Below, piece by piece: positions 1-7,965 of a stretch of DNA of 38,686 bases. How positions within the stretch are numbered: the stretch's first letter is position 1; the number at the start of each line of letters is the position of its first letter. Origin of the DNA: Chloroflexi bacterium OLB15 (GTDB lineage Bacteria; Chloroflexota; Anaerolineae; Aggregatilineales; Phototrophicaceae); NCBI GenBank assembly GCA_001567085.1, contig LMZS01000054.1, positions 1-38,686 of the forward strand, in the 5' to 3' direction. Position numbers and translations under genes: made by a program. The notes below the pieces were generated by a model. The model was given only the letters and a program-made list of their open reading frames with translations, was not told the DNA's origin and did no database searches.

Positions 1-645
1 TTGGGCGATCTTCCCCTGCTGGTTTCCAGAGCAGACCCCTATCAATCGCTTACGCTGCGCTTTAGCGTCACGCCAGATGTCGGCTTCTTCTGGGAAACGC
101 TCGATCCTCAGCCCACAACTATCGCCAGCGGCGCCTTTCCCGCCGCCCCCGAACGGGTGACGCTTTCGCCATCCGGCCGCGCTGTCGCCTTTCTCGGTTA
201 TCCTAACTACACCGCCGCCGCTACATGGCATCTTGGCACCGTAGAAACCATCTCGGATACAGGGAATGGCGCGATTGCCGTTGGCGCTATTTTCTGGGGG
301 TCAACCTTCTGGCGTGTTGGCGCGCCGCAGGCATCAATCCTTCCCCCGGCGCCAATCATGCCAACGCCGCTTCCGCCCACCGCCTGCCCCGGTTTCATGC
401 CCTCGCGCCTGATCTTGCCCGGCTCAGGCTATGTCCTGTCTCCGGCTGGCGACCAGCAGCTTTTCGCTGAACCGGCAGCCTCATCAGCAGTCATCGGTAT
501 CGTGCCTGCTGGCGCAAACTTTGAGCTGATCAATGGTCCTACCTGCGCCGAAAATACCGCGTGGTGGCAGGTCAGCTACAATGGCGCTCTCGGCTGGCTG
601 ATGGAAGGCATGGGTGATACGTATTTCCTGATCCCGCCTGTATAG
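1..645 (+). CDS. Exported SH3-like domain protein, C-terminal part (5' end outside window)
   Basis: The frame is open from the first base and has no ribosome-binding site in view, so the gene almost certainly begins upstream; the TTG at position 1 is not a convincing start. The visible 214 residues hold a beta-rich region (about 1-110) in which phrases such as VTLSPSGRAVAFLGYP resemble a WD40/TolB-like propeller blade. A Pro-rich linker (about 113-127) follows, then a C-terminal bacterial SH3-like segment ending in WWQVSYNGALGWLMEG, the usual SH3b signature. Such proteins are normally extracytoplasmic and bind wall or surface polymers. The propeller reading is tentative and the SH3b reading is good. 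A stable hairpin follows the stop by nine bases. Confidence 0.7.
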   Translation: MGDLPLLVSRADPYQSLTLRFSVTPDVGFFWETLDPQPTTIASGAFPAAPERVTLSPSGRAVAFLGYPNYTAAATWHLGTVETISDTGNGAIAVGAIFWGSTFWRVGAPQASILPPAPIMPTPLPPTACPGFMPSRLILPGSGYVLSPAGDQQLFAEPAASSAVIGIVPAGANFELINGPTCAENTAWWQVSYNGALGWLMEGMGDTYFLIPPV

Positions 646-653
646 GCCATCTT

Positions 654-681
654 GAAAGGGCGCGGCATGCTGCGCCCTTTC
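654..681 (+). terminator. Hairpin after the SH3-like gene, probable terminator
   Basis: A perfect 10-bp stem (gaaagggcgc / gcgccctttc) with an 8-base loop starts nine bases after the stop codon at 645. The downstream tract is only moderately T-rich. The hairpin would fall inside the N-terminal extension of the next frame, which supports starting that gene at 841. Confidence 0.55.
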
Positions 682-750
682 ATTACAGTTTCATCCCTTG
701 CCCAATCAACGCCGCGCGAAAGTACATGCGGGGATGTGCGCTTCCCCCTA

Positions 751-771
751 ATTTCTAAGGCTCTTAGAAAT
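751..771. repeat. Perfect inverted repeat in the AI-2E gene leader
   Basis: Arms atttctaag and cttagaaat are perfect 9-bp complements around a 3-base centre. The repeat lies about 70 bases upstream of the chosen start of the permease gene. It has no T tract, so an operator or leader hairpin is as likely as a terminator. Confidence 0.4.
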
Positions 772-840
772 CAAAACACGACGCGAACTAAAAATGCTGG
801 TGTTATAAAACACATATCTAAAATCAAGGGTAAAGCAGGC

Positions 841-1920
841 ATGAACCCCTTAAATAACAACACCTTCCTGACTCCGTTTGTCCGTTTTGTATTGCTCGTC
901 GCCGGTTTGGTGGTAGTCATCGCCGGTATGAAGGCCGCTAGCAGCCTGCTCAACGCGCTGTTTCTCGGCATTCTGCTCACCGCCGTTTGCATCCCCCTCA
1001 AACATATATTTCAACAGCGGGGGATGAAACCGTTTGTCGCTTTTGCCCTCACCTTCCTGATCACCATACTGGTTGGCGTGGGCGTGCTGTTGTTCATCAT
1101 TATTTCTATCCTGCAGGTCATCGGCCAGCTTCCGCAGTACGAAGCCTCGCTCAATGCCATCGTTGAGGGCGTGCGCCAGCAGCTTACGCTGTGGGGGCTA
1201 GACCCGAACGCCCTGCTGGATATAGGCGTTGTGCCGGTTGAAACCCTGTTTAGCGTGATCCGTCAGGCATTGAGCAGCGTATTCTCTGCGGTCAGCCTGG
1301 TCGTGCTGGCTTATCTGTTTCTTCTCTACCTGCTCTGGGAATCAGATGATATCGCCCGCCGCGCTAACGTTGCTGTGGGCAAAGATAATCTGTTCGTGGC
1401 TAAGACCACACAGTTTATCGTCTCGTCACAACGTTACATCATGTCGCGCACTGTGTTGGGCGCAGCCATCGCCGTATTGCAAACCGCGCTTATGCTGGTG
1501 ATGGGCGTTGATTTCGCGCTCTTGTGGGGCTTCTTATCGCTCATCTGCAACTACATCCCCAACGTTGGCTTTATCATCGGCATCATCCCGCCTGCTGCCA
1601 TCCTCTTTCTGGAGCAGGGGCTTTGGCCGATGGTGATCTTCATCATCCTTTACACCGTGATTAACAACGTCGTTGAAAACTTTGTCACCCCGCGCTATAT
1701 CGGCACGCAGGTTAACCTTTCGCCGTTGTTCACTTTCAGCGCCGTCATCTTCTGGACGTTCGTACTCGGCCCGATGGGCGCAATTCTTGGCGTACCTATC
1801 ACCCTGTTCATCAAGCAGGTGCTCGTTGAAACCGATTTCAGCATGTCCGGCATTAGCGCCCTGATGAGCGTTGCCCTACCCGCCGCATCCCCGCCACCCG
1901 CCGAAACTCTGCCTGAATAG
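841..1920 (+). CDS. AI-2E family transporter (UPF0118 permease)
   Basis: This is a 359-residue polytopic membrane protein of the AI-2E/UPF0118 family, which includes TqsA-type autoinducer exporters and ion/proton antiporters; the substrate cannot be told from sequence. Two N-terminal hydrophobic segments, a third near residues 60-85, a polar region (about 90-145) and a C-terminal block of about four helices fit the family layout. The conserved late segment is present: LWGFLSLICNYIPNVG, then NNVVENFVTPRYIG, then LSPLFTFSAVIFW and GPMGAILGVPI. The frame is open upstream to 652, but that stretch contains a hairpin and low-complexity residues. The ATG at 841, preceded by AAGGG, gives the normal family length. 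Convergent with the VIT/VWA gene. Confidence 0.9.
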   Translation: MNPLNNNTFLTPFVRFVLLVAGLVVVIAGMKAASSLLNALFLGILLTAVCIPLKHIFQQRGMKPFVAFALTFLITILVGVGVLLFIIISILQVIGQLPQYEASLNAIVEGVRQQLTLWGLDPNALLDIGVVPVETLFSVIRQALSSVFSAVSLVVLAYLFLLYLLWESDDIARRANVAVGKDNLFVAKTTQFIVSSQRYIMSRTVLGAAIAVLQTALMLVMGVDFALLWGFLSLICNYIPNVGFIIGIIPPAAILFLEQGLWPMVIFIILYTVINNVVENFVTPRYIGTQVNLSPLFTFSAVIFWTFVLGPMGAILGVPITLFIKQVLVETDFSMSGISALMSVALPAASPPPAETLPE

Positions 1921-1959
1921 CCGTTTTCAGCGGCAGAAATTGAGGAGTTGGGAAATCAA

Positions 1960-1989
1960 AAGGGGGACGACTCTAAAGCCTTCCCCCTT
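1960..1989 (-). terminator. Terminator between convergent genes
   Basis: An 8-bp G/C-rich stem (aaggggga / tccccctt) lies between two converging genes. On the minus strand it is followed by TTTTGATTT, so it fits best as terminator of the VIT/VWA gene; it may also stop the plus-strand permease transcript. Confidence 0.55.
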
Positions 1990-2011
1990 GCTATTCTTAA
2001 CGCGGATTAGC

Positions 2012-4222
2012 TTACGCTGCTGCTTCTGACGTGACCTCGTAAGCCACGCCGTCCAGCACCACAATAACCCGCTCACCCAGCGCAAAGTATTCGCCTAGTT
2101 CCGGGTGCTGCATCACGAGGTCAAAGTATGCATCACTCACGAACTCAACCTTCTGCGTCTCCATCGTATCCGGCTCAAACGTGGTATCCGTCCACACACC
2201 GCCTTGTAAAATGAAGGTCTTGCCGTTGACCGTCTGGATTACGTTCTGCTGGGCTTCATTATCAAACCCGTCACCCGCTATGCCTGCGGTTGGCGCTGCC
2301 AGCGGCGCGGCGGCATTCGCCAGGTTTGCGGCCATATCCGCTGCGCCTACTGCAAATCCACCGCTTGATTCAGAGGCCATCGTTTGCGCTGCTGCAAAGA
2401 ATTCCTCTTGCGCCGCTTCACGTCCGGTTTGCGAAAGGATATCGTTCTCGTCCAGCAGGAAGCTGGTATACGGGGTGATGATGCCATAACGCACGCTCAG
2501 GCTTACGATGCTGTCCACCAATTCAGGGTTTTCACCATTCAGGCGAATCTGGTTCAGCATGTCGCCAATACGCCGTGTCGCCCACAGCTGGCTGATAAAA
2601 GTTTCGCCGCCGCCGCGTTCACGGAACGAGAAGCCATCATATACGTAGCTGCGCTGTTCGCCGTTGTAATCGCCAGTCAGGGTAATGGTGGCATCCTCTG
2701 CGCCATCGCGGTACCGGCCTACCAGCGTCAACTGCGTTCCGGCGAAGATATCAACAGGCATTGCCGGATACATCGAGTCCACGCGCACGCCGTCAATTTC
2801 GATCACGGCATTTTGCAGCACCGGCGCGCTGATCTTGTTATACAGGCTGGCAACTTCTTCATCAATGCGCTCGTTCGGGCGAACGTAAGAGGATGCGCCA
2901 TGGAATGAGCCGCTGATTTCATCCAGCAGGAATGTATCTACATCATCCCCCACGCCAAAAGTGAAGATGCGCGCGTTTTGCGGGGCAGCCATTTCCAGAT
3001 TAGCGAGAATATTGTCAGGATCCATCTCGCCTTCAGTCGCCAGTCCGTCCGTCATGAACAGGATGGTCGCCGGGCGTTCACCCACCATATCCAGTGCCGC
3101 CAGCAGCGAGTCATTGATGTTGGTGCCGCCTTCAGCAAACTGCCCGTCAATCCAGTCCACCGCTTCGCCGGCCACCGACGACGGCTCAAGCTGATCGCTG
3201 AAGGTGCGAACCCCCGTGCTGAACAATATCGCGTTAAACCGATCTTCCGGGTTCAGATGTTCCAGCACATAAGCGGCAGCCGCCTGTGCCTGCGCCCACT
3301 TCTCGCCTTGCATACTGCCGCTTTGATCCAGCACCAGAATGACATCGCGAGCAGGAAGATTCTCCACATCCAGCGACAGCGGCGGCTGCACCAGCAGCAT
3401 GAAGAAGCCATCTTCATTTGCGCCTTCGCGGTATGTCAGCGCGTTCAGGCTAATTTCATCCGACTCTATACCGTAATACAGGCTGAAGTCTTGATCGGGG
3501 GTGAACATGGATTGCTCGAAGCCTGCGCGGAAAGCGTTATCGCCATCCCGCGACACTGCAATATCGTGACTGGGCGAATACACCGTGCTGATCGGCTCGT
3601 TACTTGCCACATGCACGCTAATAGACATTTCTTCAATCGGGCGGCGGCTGGTTAGGCGGCTCACATCCAGCGGATACGAGTAATGCAGCAGCCCGTTATC
3701 CAGCTCCAGTACCTGCGAATAGGTCACCTCAATCCGGCGCGATTCACCTACCGGGATCGGGAAGATATTGGCCTGGATCGCGTTCCTGCCGATGTATTCC
3801 AGCAGCGCCGGATCGCGATAGCTGCGCACAATCGCATCGTAAGTCGCGCGTGCTTCGTCAGCTTCCAAAATCCGCGCTTCTACCGGCTGATCATTGATGA
3901 ACATGGTCAGCGAGTCCACCGAAGCGCCAACCGGCAGCGGAAATATAAACGTCCCTTCCGCCAAGCCTTCGCCTTCATTCACAAATTCAAGGCTAACGCT
4001 GGTCTGAGCGATCTGGTTTTCAATATTCACCGATACGCGGTGATGATCAATTGTCAGCCAGTCGGGGTTGGTGAATACACCACCCTGCGGTGGGCACCAG
4101 ATTTCGCAGATAGCATCCGGCGGGCAGCTAGGCGGCATCAAACACCCTTGCTGGGCGAACGTGCCAACTGCGCTAAACCCCATTAAAATCACCATCAAAA
4201 GAACAAATAACGAGCGTTTCAT
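2012..4222 (-). CDS. Exported VIT and VWA domain protein
   Basis: A 736-residue secreted protein with the architecture of inter-alpha-trypsin-inhibitor heavy-chain relatives. A signal peptide (about 1-25, ending near GTFAQ) is followed by a short segment with four closely spaced cysteines. The VIT domain covers about 45-170 (VEARILEADEARATYDAIV, then GRNAIQANIFPIPVGE). The von Willebrand A domain lies at about 300-470 with an intact MIDAS metal site (DQSGSMQGEKW, then GGTNINDSLL and FMTDGLATEG). The C-terminal region is Ala-rich and of unknown fold. The ATG at 4222 has GGAG eight bases upstream and is preferred to the TTG six bases before it. A role in surface adhesion or protein-protein contact is inferred from the family; no ligand can be named. 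Confidence 0.88.
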   Translation of the reverse strand: MKRSLFVLLMVILMGFSAVGTFAQQGCLMPPSCPPDAICEIWCPPQGGVFTNPDWLTIDHHRVSVNIENQIAQTSVSLEFVNEGEGLAEGTFIFPLPVGASVDSLTMFINDQPVEARILEADEARATYDAIVRSYRDPALLEYIGRNAIQANIFPIPVGESRRIEVTYSQVLELDNGLLHYSYPLDVSRLTSRRPIEEMSISVHVASNEPISTVYSPSHDIAVSRDGDNAFRAGFEQSMFTPDQDFSLYYGIESDEISLNALTYREGANEDGFFMLLVQPPLSLDVENLPARDVILVLDQSGSMQGEKWAQAQAAAAYVLEHLNPEDRFNAILFSTGVRTFSDQLEPSSVAGEAVDWIDGQFAEGGTNINDSLLAALDMVGERPATILFMTDGLATEGEMDPDNILANLEMAAPQNARIFTFGVGDDVDTFLLDEISGSFHGASSYVRPNERIDEEVASLYNKISAPVLQNAVIEIDGVRVDSMYPAMPVDIFAGTQLTLVGRYRDGAEDATITLTGDYNGEQRSYVYDGFSFRERGGGETFISQLWATRRIGDMLNQIRLNGENPELVDSIVSLSVRYGIITPYTSFLLDENDILSQTGREAAQEEFFAAAQTMASESSGGFAVGAADMAANLANAAAPLAAPTAGIAGDGFDNEAQQNVIQTVNGKTFILQGGVWTDTTFEPDTMETQKVEFVSDAYFDLVMQHPELGEYFALGERVIVVLDGVAYEVTSEAAA

Positions 4223-4353
4223 GATCAATTCTCCAGCAGTTATCCAGATGAACGATTTGCTTTTCTATCGGTAAGACGATGCTCTTTATGAAATTGTTCC
4301 ATTACAACCACTTTTGTTTGTAAAATATTCCAAACTCATATTGGAGGCAAACC

Positions 4354-4557
4354 ATGAACCAGGACTTTTATCATCGTGAAAAGCAGGCTCAGCAGGAGCA
4401 GGAAAAGCACGACGCTGTTGCCGGACGGCATCAGACCATCGAAACCTGGCAAATTGAGCAGGAAGCTGCCCTAACCGGAAACGCCACACCGGCAGATCAA
4501 GAGCGCCCGCCGGGATTATTCACAAAAATCAGGCGCGCGCTTTTTGGCGGCAAATAG
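4354..4557 (+). CDS. Small hypothetical protein, charged and Gln-rich
   Basis: A 67-residue protein with a strong ribosome-binding site (TTGGAGG, seven bases before ATG). The first half is highly polar and rich in Gln, Glu, Lys and His (REKQAQQEQEKHD), probably helical. The last 16 residues (PPGLFTKIRRALFGGK) look like an amphipathic basic helix that could sit on a membrane. No family is recognised. It is transcribed divergently from the VIT/VWA gene; the 130-base gap has a TTACAA/TTGTAA dyad at 4302-4323 that could serve either gene. The start is firm and the function is unknown. Confidence 0.65.
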   Translation: MNQDFYHREKQAQQEQEKHDAVAGRHQTIETWQIEQEAALTGNATPADQERPPGLFTKIRRALFGGK

Positions 4558-4725
4558 GGCGAATCGCTGGTTCGCCACCCTCAAATGAACACATATTCTG
4601 GGCTGTAGCAATGCAGCCATCGCGCTATCTTTCAGATACTAAATATCAGTTATGGTTAATATTTTGAGCGGGGCAGGCTGTCTTTGCCGTCCTCATCTGT
4701 GTCACCGGCGAAGGGCACAATCCTG

Positions 4726-4760
4726 AATAAAAGAGGGGCGTCCATTCTTGAACGCCCCTC
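4726..4760 (-). terminator. Rho-independent terminator of the FHA gene
   Basis: The stem gaggggcgt / acgcccctc (9 bp, 10-base loop) lies 35 bases beyond the FHA gene stop. On the minus strand it is followed directly by TTTTATTC, the expected U tract. Confidence 0.75.
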
Positions 4761-4794
4761 GTCATATCGCCCCTCGTTAAAAATTTGCGGCTTT

Positions 4795-5808
4795 TTATTT
4801 TGTGATCGTGCGCGTGCTGTCAGCCGTCTTTGCGACAGGTTTATCTGCCGCCTTAGGTTGAGGCGCAACCATTGCCGCCTTCTTCAACGCCTCTGAAAGC
4901 AGCGGCAGCGGCTCTGCAATCTGGGTCACAATCATATTGGTTCGCCCAATCCGCAGGCGCGTGCCATGCCGCAGCGGCACCTGTTTGCCAGGAACAATGC
5001 GCTGCCCGTCCACAAAAGTGCCGTTCTTACTCTTCAGGTCTTCGATATACAGCTCGTAAACACCTTTGGTTTTCTTAATATGAAAACGACAGTGTTCCCC
5101 ACTAATGCAGCCATCATAGCGCACCCACATATCATTGCTGCGTGAACGCCCCATACTGTCGCGGTCTACCACTGGCAAGGGCAGCGCCGCAGGATAGTCT
5201 TCAAAGGTCAATACGTAGCGTACCGCCATATCTGGCTCATGCTTCAACCGCTCGTTTTGCTGAAACGACGTATCGGTGAAGCGCAGCGGATGTATGGTAT
5301 ATGGCGGGATGGGCCGGTCACTAATATCCAGTGTTGGATCGCCATCTTTGTTGGCCAGCATAGGGGGTACCGGCGCCATGCCGGTCACATCGCTGTAATC
5401 CAGCGGCGTCGCTAGCGCCTCAAAACGGGTCTGCTGTGTGCTCACGTCCGTGGCCGGTTTAGGCTTGGCCGGTGTCGCGATTACGTTTTCGCTGATGCCC
5501 GTCACGGTCAGGCTGCTGTTCAACACATCCCCATGCAGCGTGATATGCGTTTGATCACCGCCTGGAGATTTACGAACAAGATCAAGCTCTTTGGCTTTGG
5601 TTTTACCCGCTGGCGTCAGGTTGTAGTAATCGCTTACTTTGGTAATCAACCCAAGATCGGTTAAGCGCCGCAGAACTTCCTCTGCGTGCTTCGGCGTTAG
5701 CTGGCAGCGATCACGAATCTTCGTCCGGGTACGATCGCCGGAAGATTGTGTCTCCAGAAGGAAAAGTAGGACATCAGTACTGTCTACATCCAAAGGTTTG
5801 TTGGGCAT
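4795..5808 (-). CDS. Winged-helix plus FHA domain protein
   Basis: A 337-residue cytoplasmic protein. Residues about 8-75 form a helix-turn-helix/winged-helix of the transcription-factor type (DVLLFLLETQSSGDRTRTKI, then a recognition-helix-like stretch, then LGLITKVSDYYNLTPAGKTKA, where a tyrosine pair precedes the wing). A long linker follows. A forkhead-associated domain (about 205-300) has the phosphothreonine-binding signature: GRSRSNDM, then SGEHCRFHI, then LKSKNGTFVDGQRI and GTRLRIG. FHA domains bind phosphothreonine, so the protein may couple Ser/Thr kinase signalling to transcription; the DNA target is unknown. The ATG at 5808 is preceded by a G-rich Shine-Dalgarno (GGGGGGA). The 14 upstream residues in frame are not needed. 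Confidence 0.85.
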   Translation of the reverse strand: MPNKPLDVDSTDVLLFLLETQSSGDRTRTKIRDRCQLTPKHAEEVLRRLTDLGLITKVSDYYNLTPAGKTKAKELDLVRKSPGGDQTHITLHGDVLNSSLTVTGISENVIATPAKPKPATDVSTQQTRFEALATPLDYSDVTGMAPVPPMLANKDGDPTLDISDRPIPPYTIHPLRFTDTSFQQNERLKHEPDMAVRYVLTFEDYPAALPLPVVDRDSMGRSRSNDMWVRYDGCISGEHCRFHIKKTKGVYELYIEDLKSKNGTFVDGQRIVPGKQVPLRHGTRLRIGRTNMIVTQIAEPLPLLSEALKKAAMVAPQPKAADKPVAKTADSTRTITK

Positions 5809-6136
5809 GGTGTCCCCCCACCGCTCAACGGAAGTTAAAAAAACAAACAATCTTTACACAATAAACAAACCGAATTTATACCTTAGTACGAATATCATAA
5901 CCCACCTTTTTAAGATGGCAATGGGTCAACTCCATGAATCTTGTACATTTTTTCTTAAGGCTCACGGGAAGATGAAACAGATGTTCCATTAAGAGGGGCG
6001 ATCTGCCCCATTGAGAAATCGCACAATCCGGATCAGTTATCCAACACTGACGATGCAAAATATAGTTTGCGATTCCAGGTGCGGTTGTGCTGGCAAGCGC
6101 GGTGATCAATCATCCTTGATTGTGTTTGCTACAAAC
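5809..6136. other. Intergenic region, no gene seen
   Basis: About 330 AT-richer bases separate the FHA gene start from the end of the GT-C-like gene. The minus-strand promoter of the FHA gene should lie here, but no hexamer pair is convincing. A short GGGGC/GCCCC hairpin near 5996-6011 may be a weak terminator for the gene upstream on the minus strand. The short open frames present look non-coding. Confidence 0.5.
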
Positions 6137-7963
6137 TCAATTCCCGCCCACATAGTGAATCAACGCCCAGTGAGCAGCATCCCCATGTACTTCAGCCAGA
6201 ATTTCCCAACCAGTCGCTTCGGCATTTTCAAGAAGTGCTGTTATTTCCGGGTTCGTCATCAGATGCTCATCAATATAGAACAGGGCTACATGCTGCTGCG
6301 CCAGCCATTCCCCCAATGATATTTCCGCCGGCTTCGCGGCTAAAAGTTCCCCGAATCTCGGCATCAGGCATTCCCGCTCCAGAATGAACATGCAAAGCTG
6401 ATTCGGATCACCGCGCATTACAAATCGGTGCATATCATCAATTTGTTCAAGTTGGTTTCGAAAATCAATCAGCCGCGTATATTGGGTGTAAAAAGGTCGC
6501 CCTACGCCGGTATGCGGGGTGGCATATTCTGGCGTGTAATAGGGCGGCAGAAAGATGATCAGCGCAATCGCAAATATTGGCTGAAGCAGCAGCACGTTCT
6601 TCAGCCAGCGCATCTTTTCAGAGAGGATATAGATGCAAGACCCTGTGAACGCCAGCATCACGATGAAAAGCGGCATCATATACGATGGTCGCGGGCGCTG
6701 CATGATCATCACCACGCTCATAATGCAAATCACGCCAAGAAAAAACAGCCATGCCCATGCGCGGTCTCTAAACCATACTTCCCACCAATAGCGCCGCTGC
6801 CTCCAGAACACCACCAGCCCTGAAGCGATCACCAGCAGCAGCACAATTCCCATCACCCCCGCAAAGAGGGATCCCGTATTGCGTGGAATATAGTCAGGCT
6901 GCCCGCTGCCAGAAGTTGCATCAAACAGCAAAATCTGCAATCCATCGGGAATTAACCGCACATTCCACAAAAAATAATCCAGCATTGCGCGTGGGTTTAG
7001 CCGTATCGCTTGCATCATGCTGGGCTGGTCTACGCCAAAATCGCGCTGCATCAAATCCTGGCATTCGGTCCAGGGGCTTAGCGTCCAATCATCAAATCGC
7101 TGCTGGTAGTTATATGCATAGATCTGGCAGATGTTCAGGTTGTGTTTTAACGCCAGTTCAGCCGAAAGATCGGGGTATTCTTCTGGTGGTCGGTAGAAGT
7201 AATACACAATCGGGCTTGTCGTTTGCTGGTTCGATTGGCTCATGAATTTCTGCGTGGAGCGCCCGTAGAAAAACCCGATAACGCTCACCGCGATCAATGC
7301 CGGAACGCCATACGCCAATAGGTAATAACGGATGCGTTTTCGCTGTTCTGGAAACCTGAAAAACTGTTTCACTTCCCAGACGATGCAGCCTGCGCTCCAC
7401 ACGATCAACGCAATGAAGGTTTCATTCCGTACCAGCACAGCCGCAATCAGCAGCACCGCGATAACCGCCCCCCGCGTCCATCCACGAGGTTTCATCGTCG
7501 CAAACAACAGGCCAATGAGCGTTGGCAGCACCGCAAACAGATGCACTTCATAGAGCGTATTATGAACGACCGGCGTTACCGCCCACCACGCGGCCATCAA
7601 CCATGCGATATTTGCGGGCAGCAAGCGACGCAGCACTACTAGTAAAAGCAGCGTGAGTACACAAACTAATATCAGGCGATGAGCGATATTCAGCGTATAG
7701 GCATCGGTGAAAAAGTTCCGCAAAAATCCGTAGTACAGGCCATATAACGGCGACCAGGCGATGGTTGAGCTAAAGTTGTTGAACCATTCCCCGGCATAAA
7801 TGGTATACATCCCCGTATCGCCGATAGATATATCGCGATACAACCACATCCCATTCACCGCTTTAAGTTGAAGCAGTAGTATCGTAAGATAAGCAAACCA
7901 CGTATTCGCAGCTAGCCGGTTCAGCATAGCTGCCGCCAAAGCTATCCAATTTTTCAATCTCAA
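6137..7963 (-). CDS. Multi-spanning membrane protein, GT-C glycosyltransferase-like
   Basis: A 608-residue membrane protein with about ten or eleven hydrophobic segments and a soluble C-terminal domain of about 120 residues. The first periplasmic loop carries acidic residues (RDISIGDTGMY) where GT-C enzymes (GT39/PMT and oligosaccharyltransferase relatives) keep catalytic Asp/Glu; the run of helices with YEVHLF and VRNETFIA also fits that group. GT-C enzymes use polyprenyl-phosphate sugars outside the membrane. The call is by layout, not by a diagnostic motif. The frame starts with TTG two bases after the stop of the fused glycosyltransferase/methyltransferase gene, so the two are co-transcribed and probably coupled; an ATG at 7927 is the alternative start. 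Confidence 0.65.
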   Translation of the reverse strand: MRLKNWIALAAAMLNRLAANTWFAYLTILLLQLKAVNGMWLYRDISIGDTGMYTIYAGEWFNNFSSTIAWSPLYGLYYGFLRNFFTDAYTLNIAHRLILVCVLTLLLLVVLRRLLPANIAWLMAAWWAVTPVVHNTLYEVHLFAVLPTLIGLLFATMKPRGWTRGAVIAVLLIAAVLVRNETFIALIVWSAGCIVWEVKQFFRFPEQRKRIRYYLLAYGVPALIAVSVIGFFYGRSTQKFMSQSNQQTTSPIVYYFYRPPEEYPDLSAELALKHNLNICQIYAYNYQQRFDDWTLSPWTECQDLMQRDFGVDQPSMMQAIRLNPRAMLDYFLWNVRLIPDGLQILLFDATSGSGQPDYIPRNTGSLFAGVMGIVLLLVIASGLVVFWRQRRYWWEVWFRDRAWAWLFFLGVICIMSVVMIMQRPRPSYMMPLFIVMLAFTGSCIYILSEKMRWLKNVLLLQPIFAIALIIFLPPYYTPEYATPHTGVGRPFYTQYTRLIDFRNQLEQIDDMHRFVMRGDPNQLCMFILERECLMPRFGELLAAKPAEISLGEWLAQQHVALFYIDEHLMTNPEITALLENAEATGWEILAEVHGDAAHWALIHYVGGN

Positions 7964-7965
7964 TG

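Noticed and set aside
652..840. N-terminal extension of the AI-2E family gene
   Set aside because: The stretch contains a terminator-like hairpin and an inverted repeat, and the family length fits the ATG at 841.
2978..3655. 225-codon open frame antisense to the VIT/VWA gene
   Set aside because: It overlaps a complete, well-supported protein and shows no family features.
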